Shown here: piece after piece, positions 7,753 through 19,400 of the stretch
Layout: the number at the start of each line of letters is the position of its first letter
How positions within the stretch are numbered: the first letter of the stretch is position 1
Virus record (IMG/VR): IMGVR_UViG_3300026097_000040
Span: 1 to 43,341 of that record
Origin: a virus
DNA: 43,341 nt
Reading direction: 5' to 3' (one strand)
Position numbers and translations under genes: made by a program
Notes under the pieces: model-generated
Seen by the model: only the letters and a program-made list of their open reading frames with translations
Told to the model about the DNA's origin: nothing
Database searches by the model: none

Positions 7753-8208
7753 ATGTCTCAAAGACGAAAAATTGTAAATTACATTATTGATAATTTAAAG
7801 CTGATAGACGGTTCAATATCTTCTCTAAACAGCACTTATAGATTTAAAACTGACCTACATACTAATGTTTATAGAGGGTTTAAAGGCATTGATGAGATAA
7901 ATGACTTCCCTTCTATATATGTAGTAGCAGGAAACGAAACTAGAAATTACAATACAAAAAATATAACTTTATCAAACCTACCTATTATTATTCGTGTGTA
8001 TACGTACTTTGAAGAAGAAGAGCTAGTAAATACTTATAATGGTAACATAATTCAAGATATTGAACATGTTATATATAATCTTCCTAGTAACTTTGACTTA
8101 GAAATTCAAGACATACAAATACAAACTATAAATTCAGATGAAGGACTATTAGCACCTTATGGCATTGTAGAAGTACAACTGCAGGCAAGCTATGAAGTCC
8201 GATTATAA
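7753..8208 (+). CDS. Putative tail terminator/tail completion protein (151 aa)
   Basis: The protein lies between the neck candidate and the tail tube, where siphophages place the tail terminator (lambda gpU position). Its shape fits: an N-terminal helix (RRKIVNYIIDNL), DFPSIYVVAG strand, a strand LPIIIRVYTYF, a helix QDIEHVIYNL and a final strand region EVQLQASYEVRL, resembling the alpha/beta layout of terminator proteins. This is a pattern judgement, not a firm homology. I prefer ATG 7753 (AAGTAAGG 6 bases upstream) to GTG 7723, because 7723 lies inside the predicted promoter -10 region. It is followed after 11 bases by the tail tube gene. Confidence 0.55.
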   Translation: MSQRRKIVNYIIDNLKLIDGSISSLNSTYRFKTDLHTNVYRGFKGIDEINDFPSIYVVAGNETRNYNTKNITLSNLPIIIRVYTYFEEEELVNTYNGNIIQDIEHVIYNLPSNFDLEIQDIQIQTINSDEGLLAPYGIVEVQLQASYEVRL

Positions 8209-8219
8209 GGAGACAATAA

Positions 8220-9509
8220 ATGGCTAATTGCGGTCCTAATACCCAGGTAAATCTTCAAAGAAATACAGAAGTTTTCTGGTCCACTATCGATCTAAATGGA
8301 GGGGGCGATGGTGCCTCAATGACTCCACAAAATACTTGGAGAGTTGAAGTACTAGCAGGGTATGCGTTTACTCAAAGTGCTACTAACCAAGATATTACTA
8401 CTCTAGAATCTGGTAATACGCCAGATAGATCTACTCAAAGATTTAATACTGCTGTTAACCCTGTAGAATGGAACTTCAGCACCTATATAAGACCTACAGG
8501 TATGATAACTACTGATGGCGCTGACTCAGCTACTGGTAACTCAAAACCTGTAGCTGACTGGTTCTTATGGCAGTCTATGATGTCTAACGCCCGTGTAGCT
8601 GCTAACGGAGCAGAAAATAGTGCCTGGGAAAACAACGGCATATTCAATCTGAAGCATCGTGGCTTCTCTGATAACGCAGATATCGGTGCAGCCTCTAATG
8701 CTAACGTTTCCGCTCACTCATCTAACTTCCCACAAATGGAAGAGTATAGCTTATACTTCAAAGTAGATAACGTTGTATACCAAGTTGGTAAAGCAGCTAT
8801 TAACGAAGCCTCTGTAGATGCGGCTATTGATTCTATAGCCCTAACAGCCTGGAGCGGTTTTGGTACTCAGTTATTTGAACTAACAGATACAGCTAGAGAT
8901 GCAGCTATCTCTGTATTCGGCGGTACTGATAATAGTGGCTCAAGTGTGGCGGCTAATACTACTATTGATGTAGCAGGTAACGCTGATCATCACTATCATG
9001 CCTATGGTACAGCTAACGTAGCTGGATCAAGTGCTACTTCAGCGTTTATAAAGAACCGTCTAAGTTCTATTGATGTTATATCAGCAGCTAGTGGAGCAGA
9101 AAAGTCTTATACTTTCCCAGTTACTGGTCTATCTTGGACTTATAATAACAACGCTACCTATTTGACTCCTGAAGAGCTAGCTTCCCTAAACTCACCTATT
9201 GGTCAGTTTACCGGTTCTAGAACTATTACTGGAAACTTCACTGCTTATCTACGTGCAGGAGCTAACCAGTCTGCTGAGTTTATGAGAGATATTGTTACTA
9301 ATACTGCGACTCAGACTACAGGAGCAAGCGCTAACCTACAAATCGGAGGTACTACTACTCCATACTTAGCATACAGTATGCCAAGAGTGCAGTTTGACTT
9401 CCCATCACACTCTATCGATGATGTTGTAGGCATAACAGTGGACTTCTTAGCACAAGAGCTAGAAGAAACATGCGGAGATGAAGTAACTATCTTTGTAAGC
9501 GATATTTAA
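8220..9509 (+). CDS. Major tail tube protein
   Basis: This 429-residue protein precedes the chaperones and tape measure gene, the fixed position of the tail tube subunit that polymerises around the tape measure. It is Ala/Ser/Thr/Gly-rich, without membrane segments, with many beta-strand stretches and repeated tube-like phrases such as VEWNFSTYIRP, QMEEYSLYFKV, SRTITGNFTAYLR and a C-terminal VTIFVSDI. The length exceeds that of many siphophage tube proteins, suggesting an extra surface domain in the middle (around residues 150-280, including a His-rich DHHYHAYG). It has a strong ribosome site (AAGGAGA 7 bases before the ATG) and favoured codons like the capsid gene, consistent with hundreds of copies per virion. 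The stop codon lies within the first hairpin of the 9505-9651 RNA element. Confidence 0.8.
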   Translation: MANCGPNTQVNLQRNTEVFWSTIDLNGGGDGASMTPQNTWRVEVLAGYAFTQSATNQDITTLESGNTPDRSTQRFNTAVNPVEWNFSTYIRPTGMITTDGADSATGNSKPVADWFLWQSMMSNARVAANGAENSAWENNGIFNLKHRGFSDNADIGAASNANVSAHSSNFPQMEEYSLYFKVDNVVYQVGKAAINEASVDAAIDSIALTAWSGFGTQLFELTDTARDAAISVFGGTDNSGSSVAANTTIDVAGNADHHYHAYGTANVAGSSATSAFIKNRLSSIDVISAASGAEKSYTFPVTGLSWTYNNNATYLTPEELASLNSPIGQFTGSRTITGNFTAYLRAGANQSAEFMRDIVTNTATQTTGASANLQIGGTTTPYLAYSMPRVQFDFPSHSIDDVVGITVDFLAQELEETCGDEVTIFVSDI

Positions 9510-9651
9510 TTTGTGGCAGAGGGGGCCATAAATTAAGATTTCAATAGAAGGCGATTATTTTAACAAGCAGTAGTACCCCCTCACTAGCTGTACGTTAGAG
9601 CAAATAATCGCCTTCACTTTATATATAAAAACCAAATGAGGGGAATACCTA
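9505..9651 (+). promoter_or_regulatory. Two-hairpin RNA element with possible loop-loop/ribosome-site switch
   Basis: Hairpin 1 pairs 9505-9517 with 9525-9537 (13 pairs, two G-U) around the loop AGAGGGG. Hairpin 2 pairs 9547-9560 with 9602-9615 (14 perfect pairs) around a 41-base loop holding CCCCCTC (9576-9582) and a small inner hairpin (9584-9598). The CCCCTC element can pair with the loop of hairpin 1 (GAGGGG, 9519-9524) or with TGAGGGG (9637-9643), which is the ribosome site of the next gene. It can pair with only one at a time. No T-run follows hairpin 2, so it is not an ordinary terminator. Function is inferred: it may set chaperone output low against tail tube. Confidence 0.55.
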
Positions 9652-10083
9652 ATGAGTTTAATTAAAAACATGATGATAAACGAAAAAGTAGTGGAAGTAG
9701 AGTTTCCAGACTCAGACAACTTCTACGTAAGTTTATCATACTTAAGCCGTGAAAAGCTTTTAAAAATACGCAATCGAGCAATGGTAATCAAGTTTAATAA
9801 GCGTAGCCGTCAAAGAGAAGAAGAAATTGATAATGATAAATTTCTTGAAGAGTACTCTAGAGAAGTTATAAAAGGATGGCGCGGTCTTACCTTACGCGAA
9901 TTATCTCGTATACTTCCGGTAGAAACGGCAGGACAGGATCTTGAAAAAGAAATACCTTATTCAGAAGAAGACGCTTTAGAGCTTCTTAGAAATTCTACAA
10001 TATTTGATCAGTTTGTTACTGACTCTATGAATGACTTTGAAGCTTGGGAAAATGATCGAGTAGACTCCCAGCAAAAAAACTAA
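9652..10083 (+). CDS. Tail assembly chaperone, lambda gpG-like
   Basis: A 143-residue acidic and basic protein between tail tube and tape measure, the position of lambda gpG. It contains VEFPDSDNFYVSLSYLSREKLLKIR and KGWRGLTLRELSRILP, the usual chaperone type of sequence, in which a short beta region is followed by helices. The chaperone holds the tape measure protein soluble while the tube is built and is not part of the virion. The gene ends at a slippery heptamer directly before its stop, so some ribosomes shift to make the longer GT form. The ribosome site GAGGGG (9638-9643) is 8 bases from the ATG and may be masked by the upstream RNA element. Confidence 0.82.
   Translation: MSLIKNMMINEKVVEVEFPDSDNFYVSLSYLSREKLLKIRNRAMVIKFNKRSRQREEEIDNDKFLEEYSREVIKGWRGLTLRELSRILPVETAGQDLEKEIPYSEEDALELLRNSTIFDQFVTDSMNDFEAWENDRVDSQQKN
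10074..10080 (+). other. Programmed -1 frameshift site (A AAA AAC)
   Basis: The heptamer A AAA AAC is in the exact X XXY YYZ phase: zero-frame codons CAA, AAA, AAC are followed by the stop TAA at 10081. Slipping back one base re-pairs both tRNAs on AAA AAA and continues at CTA (10080) into a frame open to 10439. This is the classical arrangement for lambda-like G/GT chaperones. Confidence 0.88.
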
Positions 10084-10439
10084 AAAGGTTCATACAAGAA
10101 AAGCTCCAGACTAGGGGTATAACTAAAGAGCATTACTTTCTTATGTGTGAACAAATGGGTATAGAGCCTGATCCTAATGAGATACCCCTAGATCTTAATG
10201 ATCTTTCCTACGAAGCCCAACTAGCTATTAAGATATTTAATTCATTACCTGATAAAGTAGAAGGAATGAGCGGGTCTTGGTTAGGTAAAGATTATGCAGG
10301 ATTAGGCATACTATTTGATATTTATGAAGTAGAAAATCGCCAAGAAGTATTTGAACTAATGGCGCTTTTAACACATGAAACTGACACTCACTACAGGCAA
10401 CAACAAAAGCAGAAAAGTAAGTCAAAAGGTAGAAAATGA
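10080..10439 (+). CDS. Tail assembly chaperone T extension (reached by -1 frameshift)
   Basis: The frame from 10080 runs open for 119 residues to the TGA at 10437-10439 and would be fused to the preceding 143 residues, giving a ~262-residue GT protein. It starts LKRFIQEKLQ and contains MCEQMGIEPDPNEIPLD, with a basic Gln/Lys-rich end. Gene T extensions recruit the tape measure and bind the tail tube subunit in lambda. The ATG at 10143 lacks a clear ribosome site, which supports production by frameshift rather than by separate initiation. The stop is immediately followed by the tape measure start. Confidence 0.85.
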   Translation, partial: LKRFIQEKLQTRGITKEHYFLMCEQMGIEPDPNEIPLDLNDLSYEAQLAIKIFNSLPDKVEGMSGSWLGKDYAGLGILFDIYEVENRQEVFELMALLTHETDTHYRQQQKQKSKSKGRK

Positions 10440-13400
10440 TTGGCCAATGCTAACTCAAATATTAACATTAATGTTAAAGCTAAAGGGGCTCAACGCTCCG
10501 CTAAAGACGTAAATGCAGTTGCAGACGCTCTTGGTAAACTAGGTGTTAGATCTGATAAAGCTTCTACTTCTACTGACGGCTTAAGTCGTTCTCAAACAAG
10601 ACTAGGGCAGGCATCTGCAGCTAGTGGAAGACAGTTTAGCTCACAAGCAGCAGGACTTGGTGGTCTCGTTGGCGCTTATGCAGGCGCCGCGGCCACCATT
10701 TTTGCGTTACAGCAAGCATTTTCTGCCTTAAACAAAGCAGCCCAAGTAGAAAATATTGTTAGAGGTACACAGACTCTAGCTGCTGAGGTAGGTGAGAGCG
10801 GCAATAAGATAATAAAAAGCATACAAGAGATAACTGATAGCCAACTTACTTTAGGAGAGGCAGCAGAAAAAGCAAACTTAGCCTTATCTACGGGATTTAG
10901 TACTAAGCAAATTGAAGGTCTAGCTTTTGTAGCGAATCAAGCTTCTAGAGCTCTTGGAAGAAACTTGTCTGACGCTTTTGAGCGTGTTGTTAGAGGTAGT
11001 GCTAAATTAGAACCAGAACTACTTGACGAATTAGGCATATTTACTAGACTAGACCCAGCAGTACGTAAGTACGCTAAAGAAATTAATAAATCTGTAAATG
11101 AGCTTACAGAGTTTGAAAGACGTCAGGCGTTCGTTAATGAGGTTATCGAAGAAGGTACTCGTAAATTTAGTGCTATCGATACCTCAGCACCTTCTGCACA
11201 AAAAAGCCTAGAGAAGCTCAGCACAGCTTTAATAAATATAGGTACTCAAGTAGGAGGCTTATTAGCTAATACTTTAGCGCCTTTAGCTGATTTCTTTTCT
11301 AAAGATATAACAGGTGCTCTATCTATTTTTGGCATAGTAGCTGCTCAAGTTAGTAGAGTAGGATTTAGAGAGCTAAGCGGGGCTGCGCAGGGTGTTAATA
11401 CTAGGCTCAGCTCTTTTAGAGCAAACTTATTAGAAAGCGGCTCACAAAGTGACGCCGCTCGATTTACTTTATCTGCTTTAAATAAAACTTTAATGGATCA
11501 AGAGTCTATAATAGCTAAAGGAACTAAAAAGCAAAAAGAAGTAGCTGCTTCTATATTTGCTATAGGCAAACAAGGCAAGTTATCTGCTTCAGATCTAGAA
11601 GATTTTAGTAGAGTAACTAAAGAACAAATAAAGCTACAGAAAGAGAGTCAAGCATTTGCAGCTAACGAAATAAAAGCACTGCAAGCCAAAGGTGTTACTA
11701 CTACTGCTGCAAAAAATAAACTAGCAGACTATAAGGATGCTATAGTTGCATCAACAGCTGCCCAAGCTAAATTAAATAGGTCTTTAGCCTTATCTGAAAC
11801 TGCTCTAGCTACCGTATCCTCTAGCGCTAGAAGAACTTCTGCTTCAATAACTATATTAACAGGGGCAGTTAAAACTGCAACTGCTGTTATTAACGTATTC
11901 TCTAGAGTTATAAGTGGTGTATTTATATTTACAGCGCTACTACCTGTAATAGAGAGTTTAATTGGGGTATTCCCTAAACTAGAAGCTCAAATTACTAACA
12001 TTAAAAATGCTTTTTTAGATGCTAGAGACGCACAAAAAAGTTATGAAACAGGTATTAGGAGCTTATCTAATACAGCGGGCATAAGCGGTATTTCTAAAGA
12101 ATATGAGACACTAGGAAGAAGTGCTAGAGAGGCCGCTGCTACGCAAGAAGAGGTACTAACCTTTTTAACAAAGATTGGCAAAGTAGAACTTCCGGCTATA
12201 AGCTCTGTTATAGCAGGTATTAAAGGTGTTTCAGTTCAGGCAGTAGACGCTAATAATGCGGTAGCTAATCTACAAGGGGGTTTAAGTTTATTAGCTATAG
12301 CTGGTGTTGGTGTCGCTGCTGTCGCACTTAAAACCTTTGCAGTGCCTATGGGAGCTGTTATAGCAGGTGTAGCAGGTCTAGCACTAGGAGTAGAAGCTCT
12401 TATAGCTAAATTTACTAGCTACACTCCTGTAGTTGCTGGGTTTTTTGAGAAAGTACTATCTTTTGTAGGAGTAGGCGCTACAGCTCTAACTACTACAGAG
12501 GCTCAGATAGCCTCTGTAGAAGGCAAAATAGAAGAGTTAAAAAGTAGTCTTGCTGATGCTAAAACTTTAGATGAATATTTAGGTATACGTCAATTTATAG
12601 ACTCTTTAGAATCTGCACTGCCTCTTATTGCAGACGGTAGTATCGCTATAAGACAGTTTGCCGCTGAACTTTCTAAATCTACTGGACTTAATATAGAAGA
12701 TATTTCCCGTAATTTAGTAGAAAGCAGTGATGGCGTACTGACTATCAATAATATAGCCGTAGGCCTAAGAAATGCACAAGGGCAAATACAAAAGACAACA
12801 GGGGCTGCAAAAGATTTATTAGAAACCTCTATCGGTTTTAGTACTGTATTTTTAAATGCTAGCTCTGAGCTTACTAATTTTAATGTTAGCTCTAGAGAGC
12901 TTATACAAACTGTAGAATCTTTAGCAAGTGCTGAGGTTAATCTTAGAGATAAACTAAAAGGAGTTAGCTCAGAGTTAGCAGTTATTGCTAGAGAAGAGGA
13001 AGAAGCTGTAAGAGCTAGAGACGCGCTAATTAAGAGTATAGAAGGAACTGACTATAGCTCAGTAGAGGCGCAAAGACTTATTAACCTAGATGATAGAACA
13101 AAAGAACTGAATCTTCAAAGAAGGCAGCTAGAAGCTACTAGAAGAGAGGTAGAGGCTCAGCTAAAAGTTGACGAAGATAGACTGGCTATATTAAAAAATA
13201 TAGGCGATGAGCTTAACAAACAAGAAAAAACATATGAAAAAATACTTCAGTCTATATCAGCTGAAATAAAAGCCTTTGAAGATGTTAATCTTCAAGGTGT
13301 ATTCGATATGGAGTCTTTAACTAGCGCAGAAACTTCTTTTGGTGTTGCAGCTAATAAAATAAAAAATCTTAGCTCTACTCTAAGTAAAGATTTAAATAAC

Positions 13401-16400
13401 ATAACCCAAGACTTTGAAAGAGTATTCGGTCCTGACTCTATATTTAACTTGGAAGAGCCTTTTGATAAGGCTAATGAAAGTATAACTGAGTTTCTTGCTA
13501 GAATGCAGGGATCTATAAATATCACCCCTGAACTATCTGCTGAGTTAAGAAAAGCTGAAAATGCAAGCAATCAGCTGGATTCTAGTGCTAAAGGCGTGCT
13601 AGGTACTTTTATACTACAAATTAAAGCTTTAGAAGCTCTAAAGAAAGAAGTTGCTAGGACTGTACGTGACATAAACCTAGACGAATTAAGAACAGCTATA
13701 AATGCTGAGATCTCCATAATACAACAAGCACGTAGTAATAGGCAAACTACAGCTTCTTTAGCTAAAGAGGAGAGAGACCTATCCTTACAAATATTAGACG
13801 CCAACTTACGTACTACAGAAGAAAAAACTAATCAACTAATTAATACTCTAAATACTAATAGAGAGCTACTAAACATACAAGAGAGTATGTTAGGCTCTCA
13901 ATTAGAAATATCTAAAGCAAAAATAGAAGCATCAAAAATAGAGCTAGATAATGCTAAAAGCCTGCTAGAGTTAGGTAATAGAGGCATACAAAACTCTAAG
14001 ATAAATAAAGACTTAAAAGAGTTATTTGATATTGTTAATGACGTTGTAGGGGCTGGAATAGACGTTGCTACTGCAGAAAAAGAGTCAGAACAAGTAGCTA
14101 TTGAGATAGCTAACTTAGATAAGTTAGCTGCTCTAGATAAGCAAAGATTTGCGATAGAGCGAGAAGTAATCGCAGAACGTTCAGCACAGGCTGATCTTCA
14201 AAATAAAATGGAGCTCGCGCGTATAAAGATAGATTCCGATAGTAGAGTTAAAGCACTAGAAGAGCGTAAAAATCAAATAGCTGAAGATCGTCGTATTCTA
14301 GAGCTAAGAGATGAACTACAAAAAGAAGAAAGAAAAGCTGCTGATGAGGATAAAAAACTTCAATTAGAAACATTAAATAAACGAGTAGAAGAAGCTAATA
14401 GACTTATAAGTGGTATGAAAAATTTTGTTAGTGAGTATGGTATTGAGAATGATGATTTTCTTAGTAGGTACTCTGCAGAGCTTAGAAACTTTATAACGCA
14501 GTTAGCAGGCCTTATAAATAGTATTGGCACCATAGGTAACTTAGGGTCGGGTCAAGCAGTGGTTGCTTCTCAAGGAGCTAGACCAGTAGGCCCAGATGAC
14601 GGATTTAGAGGCTCAAACGGCTCAGTAACTAACAATTTTGAAAATGTTAGTATTGAAGGGCTAAGCCCCTCAGATAGTAGCAGCATAGTAGACGGAATAT
14701 TAAAAACCATAAGACAAAGAGAGTCTAGTAATAGGTACAATGTTACTAATTACGCATGGGGGGAAGGCTCTACTGCTAGTGGCGCGTATCAGTTTACTAG
14801 AGGCACATGGGCAAGAGAAGCTGCAAAAGCTGGAGTAGGTACTGAGTATAGAGACGCTATGAGCGCCCCTGCATCTGTTCAAGATGCAGTGGCAGAATCA
14901 TATGTTAGAGATATCTTAACAAGAGGAGGCGGACGACTTGAGTCTGTACCTACTGAGTGGTATACAGGAAATCTTCAAGGAAACATGAGCGCTGAGGCGC
15001 TGAGAGTTAATAGAGGTTTAACTTCTGAACAATACAATACCGGCTGGATGAGAGACTTTGAAAAGATTAACGGTAGTCTTACAGCTACAACAGCTAATCT
15101 CCAAGATGCTTCAGATTCTTTAAAACGAAACGCTCAAATACAACAAAATACTCAAACGGCTTTAAGTAGCTTAGAAAATGATAGATTAAACGCTGCTGAA
15201 TCTTCTTTGGATAGACAAATAGCTTTAGAAAAGCAACGAGGTAATGCTGCCGCATCGGCCTCCGAAGCTGCAGCCGCAGGACAAAGTGCTCAAATACAAA
15301 ATGAGTCCCGACTACTAGACAAACGCGAAGAAGCTAACTCTGCGCAAAGACAAGCAGAGGAAGCTAACAATAAAAATCGTGAAAGAGCGGTACAGCTAGA
15401 AGAAAAACTGGCTAGAGTACGGTTAGCACAAGCTACTTTTGAAGGGCTTAGCAGGTTTGGTAATCTACTGCAGCGAGTAACAGCTGGAGTAGCGGAAGAG
15501 CGTCAAGCCCGTGCCCAAGAGTCTTATAATGAGTCTTTAGAGGCGCATGAAGAAAAACTGGAAAGAGTTAAAGAAGCTCGTGATCGAGAGTCTGAGGCAG
15601 TTACTGCTTCTATGGATATATTACGTGATAGACGAGAAATAGAACGTAGCATGTTAGACTCAATAGCTGCAGGGATTGATGGGTACTCAGACTACTTTAA
15701 ACTTCAAAAAGAATATCTAGATAATATAGATGAAACATCTAATAGTACAGAGTCTCTAAAGTTAATTCAGCAAGACAGACTACTTGCTGAGCAAGAAGGG
15801 TATTTAGCACAAGTAAGATTAGAGTTTTCTGCTAATGCTCTAGCAGAGGCTAATTCAAAACTAGAGCGAGCACAAAATAGCGTTGTAAATGAACTAGGGT
15901 CTATGATAAGTAGTCTAGGAGATGCGGGACAAAAACTAGTTAGTTTTACTACCTTTGTACAAGGCTTAGCTGCAGCTGCGTCTCAAGGAGTAAGTGGAGG
16001 CGGAATATTAGGTACTATAGGTCAGTTATTTGGTTTTGACTTTTCAAATATATTTAAAAGTATTTTAGCTCCTTTAGACTTACTAACTAGTACTCTTACC
16101 GGTAGTTTTAAATCTTCTGCAGCCGCAGTGAGTAGTGTGGCTGAGGGAGCTGTTAAAGCTCAAGGTGCATTAAGTGGGGTAAGTAAGGTACTATCTGGGT
16201 TAGGTTCTATTGTAAGTACTGCTTTTGCAGGCGCTTCACTAGGTGCTATGACAGGAGGTTCTACTGTAGAGGCCCAAATAGGAGGTGCTCTTGGTTCAGT
16301 AGTAGGCGCTAGTATAGCTGCTGCGGTATCGGGTACTGCTTTTGGCTCTGCTCTAGGTAGTTTTCTTGGGCCTATAGGCACAGTTCTTGGAGGGCTTTTA

Positions 16401-19400
16401 GGAGGCTGGATAGGCGGTTTGCTAGGTGGGGGTTCCAGTAAGTATACTACTGCTGAATTTAACATAGCTACTGATAGGGTAAGCGCTGGAGGGGCTCAAG
16501 GAAATGCTTTAGAGCCTATTGCTCAATATGCTAAAAGTTTAAACACCTTATTAGAAGATATTATTGGAGTGAGTAATAGAGCTCGATCTTTCGATGTACT
16601 TTTACGTACTAGAGAAGGTGACATAAGGCAACAAGAATTATCGACTACAATAAATGGGAGCCAAATTAGAAGGGGCGTTAACTTCAATGATGCTGAGAGC
16701 GTATCCAAAACAACCTTTGAGCTGTTATTAAAAGGATTTACTACTGCTGCCTTTGATGTTAGACAAGCTATTGGAAGACTTGATTTTTCTGATGATATTG
16801 AAAAGAACTTAGAAAAAATATCTTTTGCCGCCTCTTTTAGAGAAATTATAAACAATATACAAGATCAAATAACATCAAGCTACATAACCCTAGATCAAGA
16901 GGTAGACAAAATTGCTGCTACTACAGCAGCTAATATAAATCAAGTAACAAATGGATTAGTTGCTGATTTTCAAGATTTAATTACTAGAACAATAGATGTT
17001 TTTGGTGAGAACTCTTACCGAGTAGGTCAGTTAGAAAGTTACGGCTCTAGTCTTTTACTTAGTTATGCAGGATTAGCTGTTAGCGCTGGAGGTGCGGTAT
17101 CTATAATAGAGCGTGAAGCTGAAGATATGAATAATCTTGCACTAGTATTTGCAAGCATTGAGGGAGAGACTAGAGGGTTTAGAGACTCGCTAATACAGTT
17201 AGGTACTTCTGCTTCTGAAGCTGATCGTATACTAGAAACAGGTATAGCCTTAAAAATACAGAAAGTAGCTAAGGACTTTGAAGAGGCTATTGATAAAGCT
17301 GTTAACTTATCTAAAAATATAAATAATGAAGTATACGATAGTCTTGAGGAAATTTTTAAAGCTCAAAGTTTATTAGTTCAAGATGCTCGTTTAGTTCAGT
17401 CTACTGTGTCTGGCACTTTTGGTATTATAAGTAAGACAGAAAATTTAATTTATAGACAACGCATGAGGTTGATAGCTGAATCTTCTGATGAGCAGCTAAT
17501 AGCTATTAGAGCTCTTACTGCTGTAACTGCTGAATACTCTGATGCCGTCACCCAAGCCACAGCACAAGCAGAAATAGCTTCTAGAACCCTATTAGGATTA
17601 TTTAATACCTCAGAGATACAAAAGTCAGCTAGACGTTCTGAGTCTAGACTATCTTTCAACTTTGCTTCTGTAGGCTTAGCTTCAGGAGGCGTAGTGCCTG
17701 GAACTAATGCTCAGCAAAATAAAGATTCTGTTCCTGCAATGTTAATGCCAGGAGAGTTTGTTATAAACAAAAAATCTTCTGAAAAAATAGGATACGACAC
17801 TCTATACTCTTTAAACTCTGGTAATTTTAATCAAATGGCTGCAGGAGGTAGGGTAGAAACAGGGCTAAGCGGCGGTGCGTTAACTACAACTGCTACTCCT
17901 TCAAACACAAGATCTAGTTTTGCTGCATATGAGTTTGACGGCACAGCAGCATTTATTTCTTTTGCAGAAGCTGCTAATATATTAACAGACGCTAATGAGG
18001 AGTTATATGACCAGTACTTAAATATCTTTAGATCTATAAACTCTAATCTAGTTCCTGCTCTAGAGTTTACTCAAGATAAACTAACTGAAGGTAATATACT
18101 ATTAGCGCGTGCAGCTTTTGAGTACTCTACTGGGGTTAGAGATGCAGTAAGTGTTACTGACTCTCTTAATAAAATTATAGCAGAGACTAGAACTCAAGAA
18201 GTACTTCGTCAAGCAGGCCTTGTAGCCTCTATTGATGAGATAGGCAACTTTGTAGACGCCTCAGACTCTTTCTTTTTATCTTTGCAATCTCCTAAAGACT
18301 CTTTGGTTGAGCAATCTGGCTTATATAAAGAACTGTACACAGCTACTAATGAGCTAAATAAGCTATTAGCTCAAGGATCAATAACAACGGATCAGTACAA
18401 TAGCTCTATTGACGCTTTAAATACTGCTTATACAGCTTCTATAGAGTTAGTTCGTGAATATAATGAGTTTTTTATAGATCTTAATGACAGTCTAGATGAT
18501 ACAGGAGCTTTAAGCAATGTAAGAGCATTAGTAGCTACCTATGTAAATAGCATAGATAGAGTAAGCTATGCTGTACAAGACGGTATTATTGCTACTGAGG
18601 ACGCATATAAAAAAGAAATTCAAGTAAATACGCTATACAATCAAAGAAGACTGGCTTTAGTACAAGACTCGACTGAGGAGCAGCTAAAAGTGCTTAGAGA
18701 TGCTGCTACAACTGCAGAAGACTATGGCGGTGGAATAGGTACTATAGTAGACTTTACATACTCAGTAGGGGCGGCCACAGAGTTACTTACTAGACAGTTA
18801 CAAGCTGCGAGTGAGAGTTTTGCTAGTTTTGAAACCTCTTTAGTTGACTTTTACAACTCTACACTACAAGCATCTACAGGTTTTGGATCACGCCTAACAA
18901 GATCTGTAGAATCTATATTTTTAGAGGCAGGAATTATTTTTGAAGAGTCATTAAGCGAATTTTTTGGCTCTGTAGGCAACTTTGCTGTTAAAGCACAGCA
19001 AGGCTTAATAGGTTTGAATGACTTAGAAACAGCTTTAGGGCAGTTAAACTATCAATTAACAGTTAGTGAGTCTATAAATATTGAAACATACAAAACAGGA
19101 GTTAGTATACTTCAAACTTCCTTTATTGACTTTGTTAGTACTTTCCAAGATATGAGAGAAGAGCTTGATAGTGCTAAAGACTCTATGGAATCTTTTAGGT
19201 CTAGCCTGTATGACTCGTTTAATTCAGTGGTTAGAGATATTACTAGACTACTTGAAGGTATGGTGTCTACGTATAGAACTAACTTTGAAAACTTAAAAGG
19301 ACTATTTAATTCAGCAGTATCAGATCAAGCCAGTGCTGAGGAAGAACTATATAATACGCTATTTGATGCGCAGAAAGCTTTTGCCGCAGCAGGAGGCAAC

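Noticed and set aside
9547-9615. Hairpin 2 as a simple rho-independent terminator
   Set aside because: The loop is 41 bases and no T-run follows the stem, so it does not fit an intrinsic terminator.
16160-16465. Pro-rich 101-residue minus-strand frame
   Set aside because: The Pro/Ala richness is the complement of the Gly-rich part of the tape measure; not a gene.
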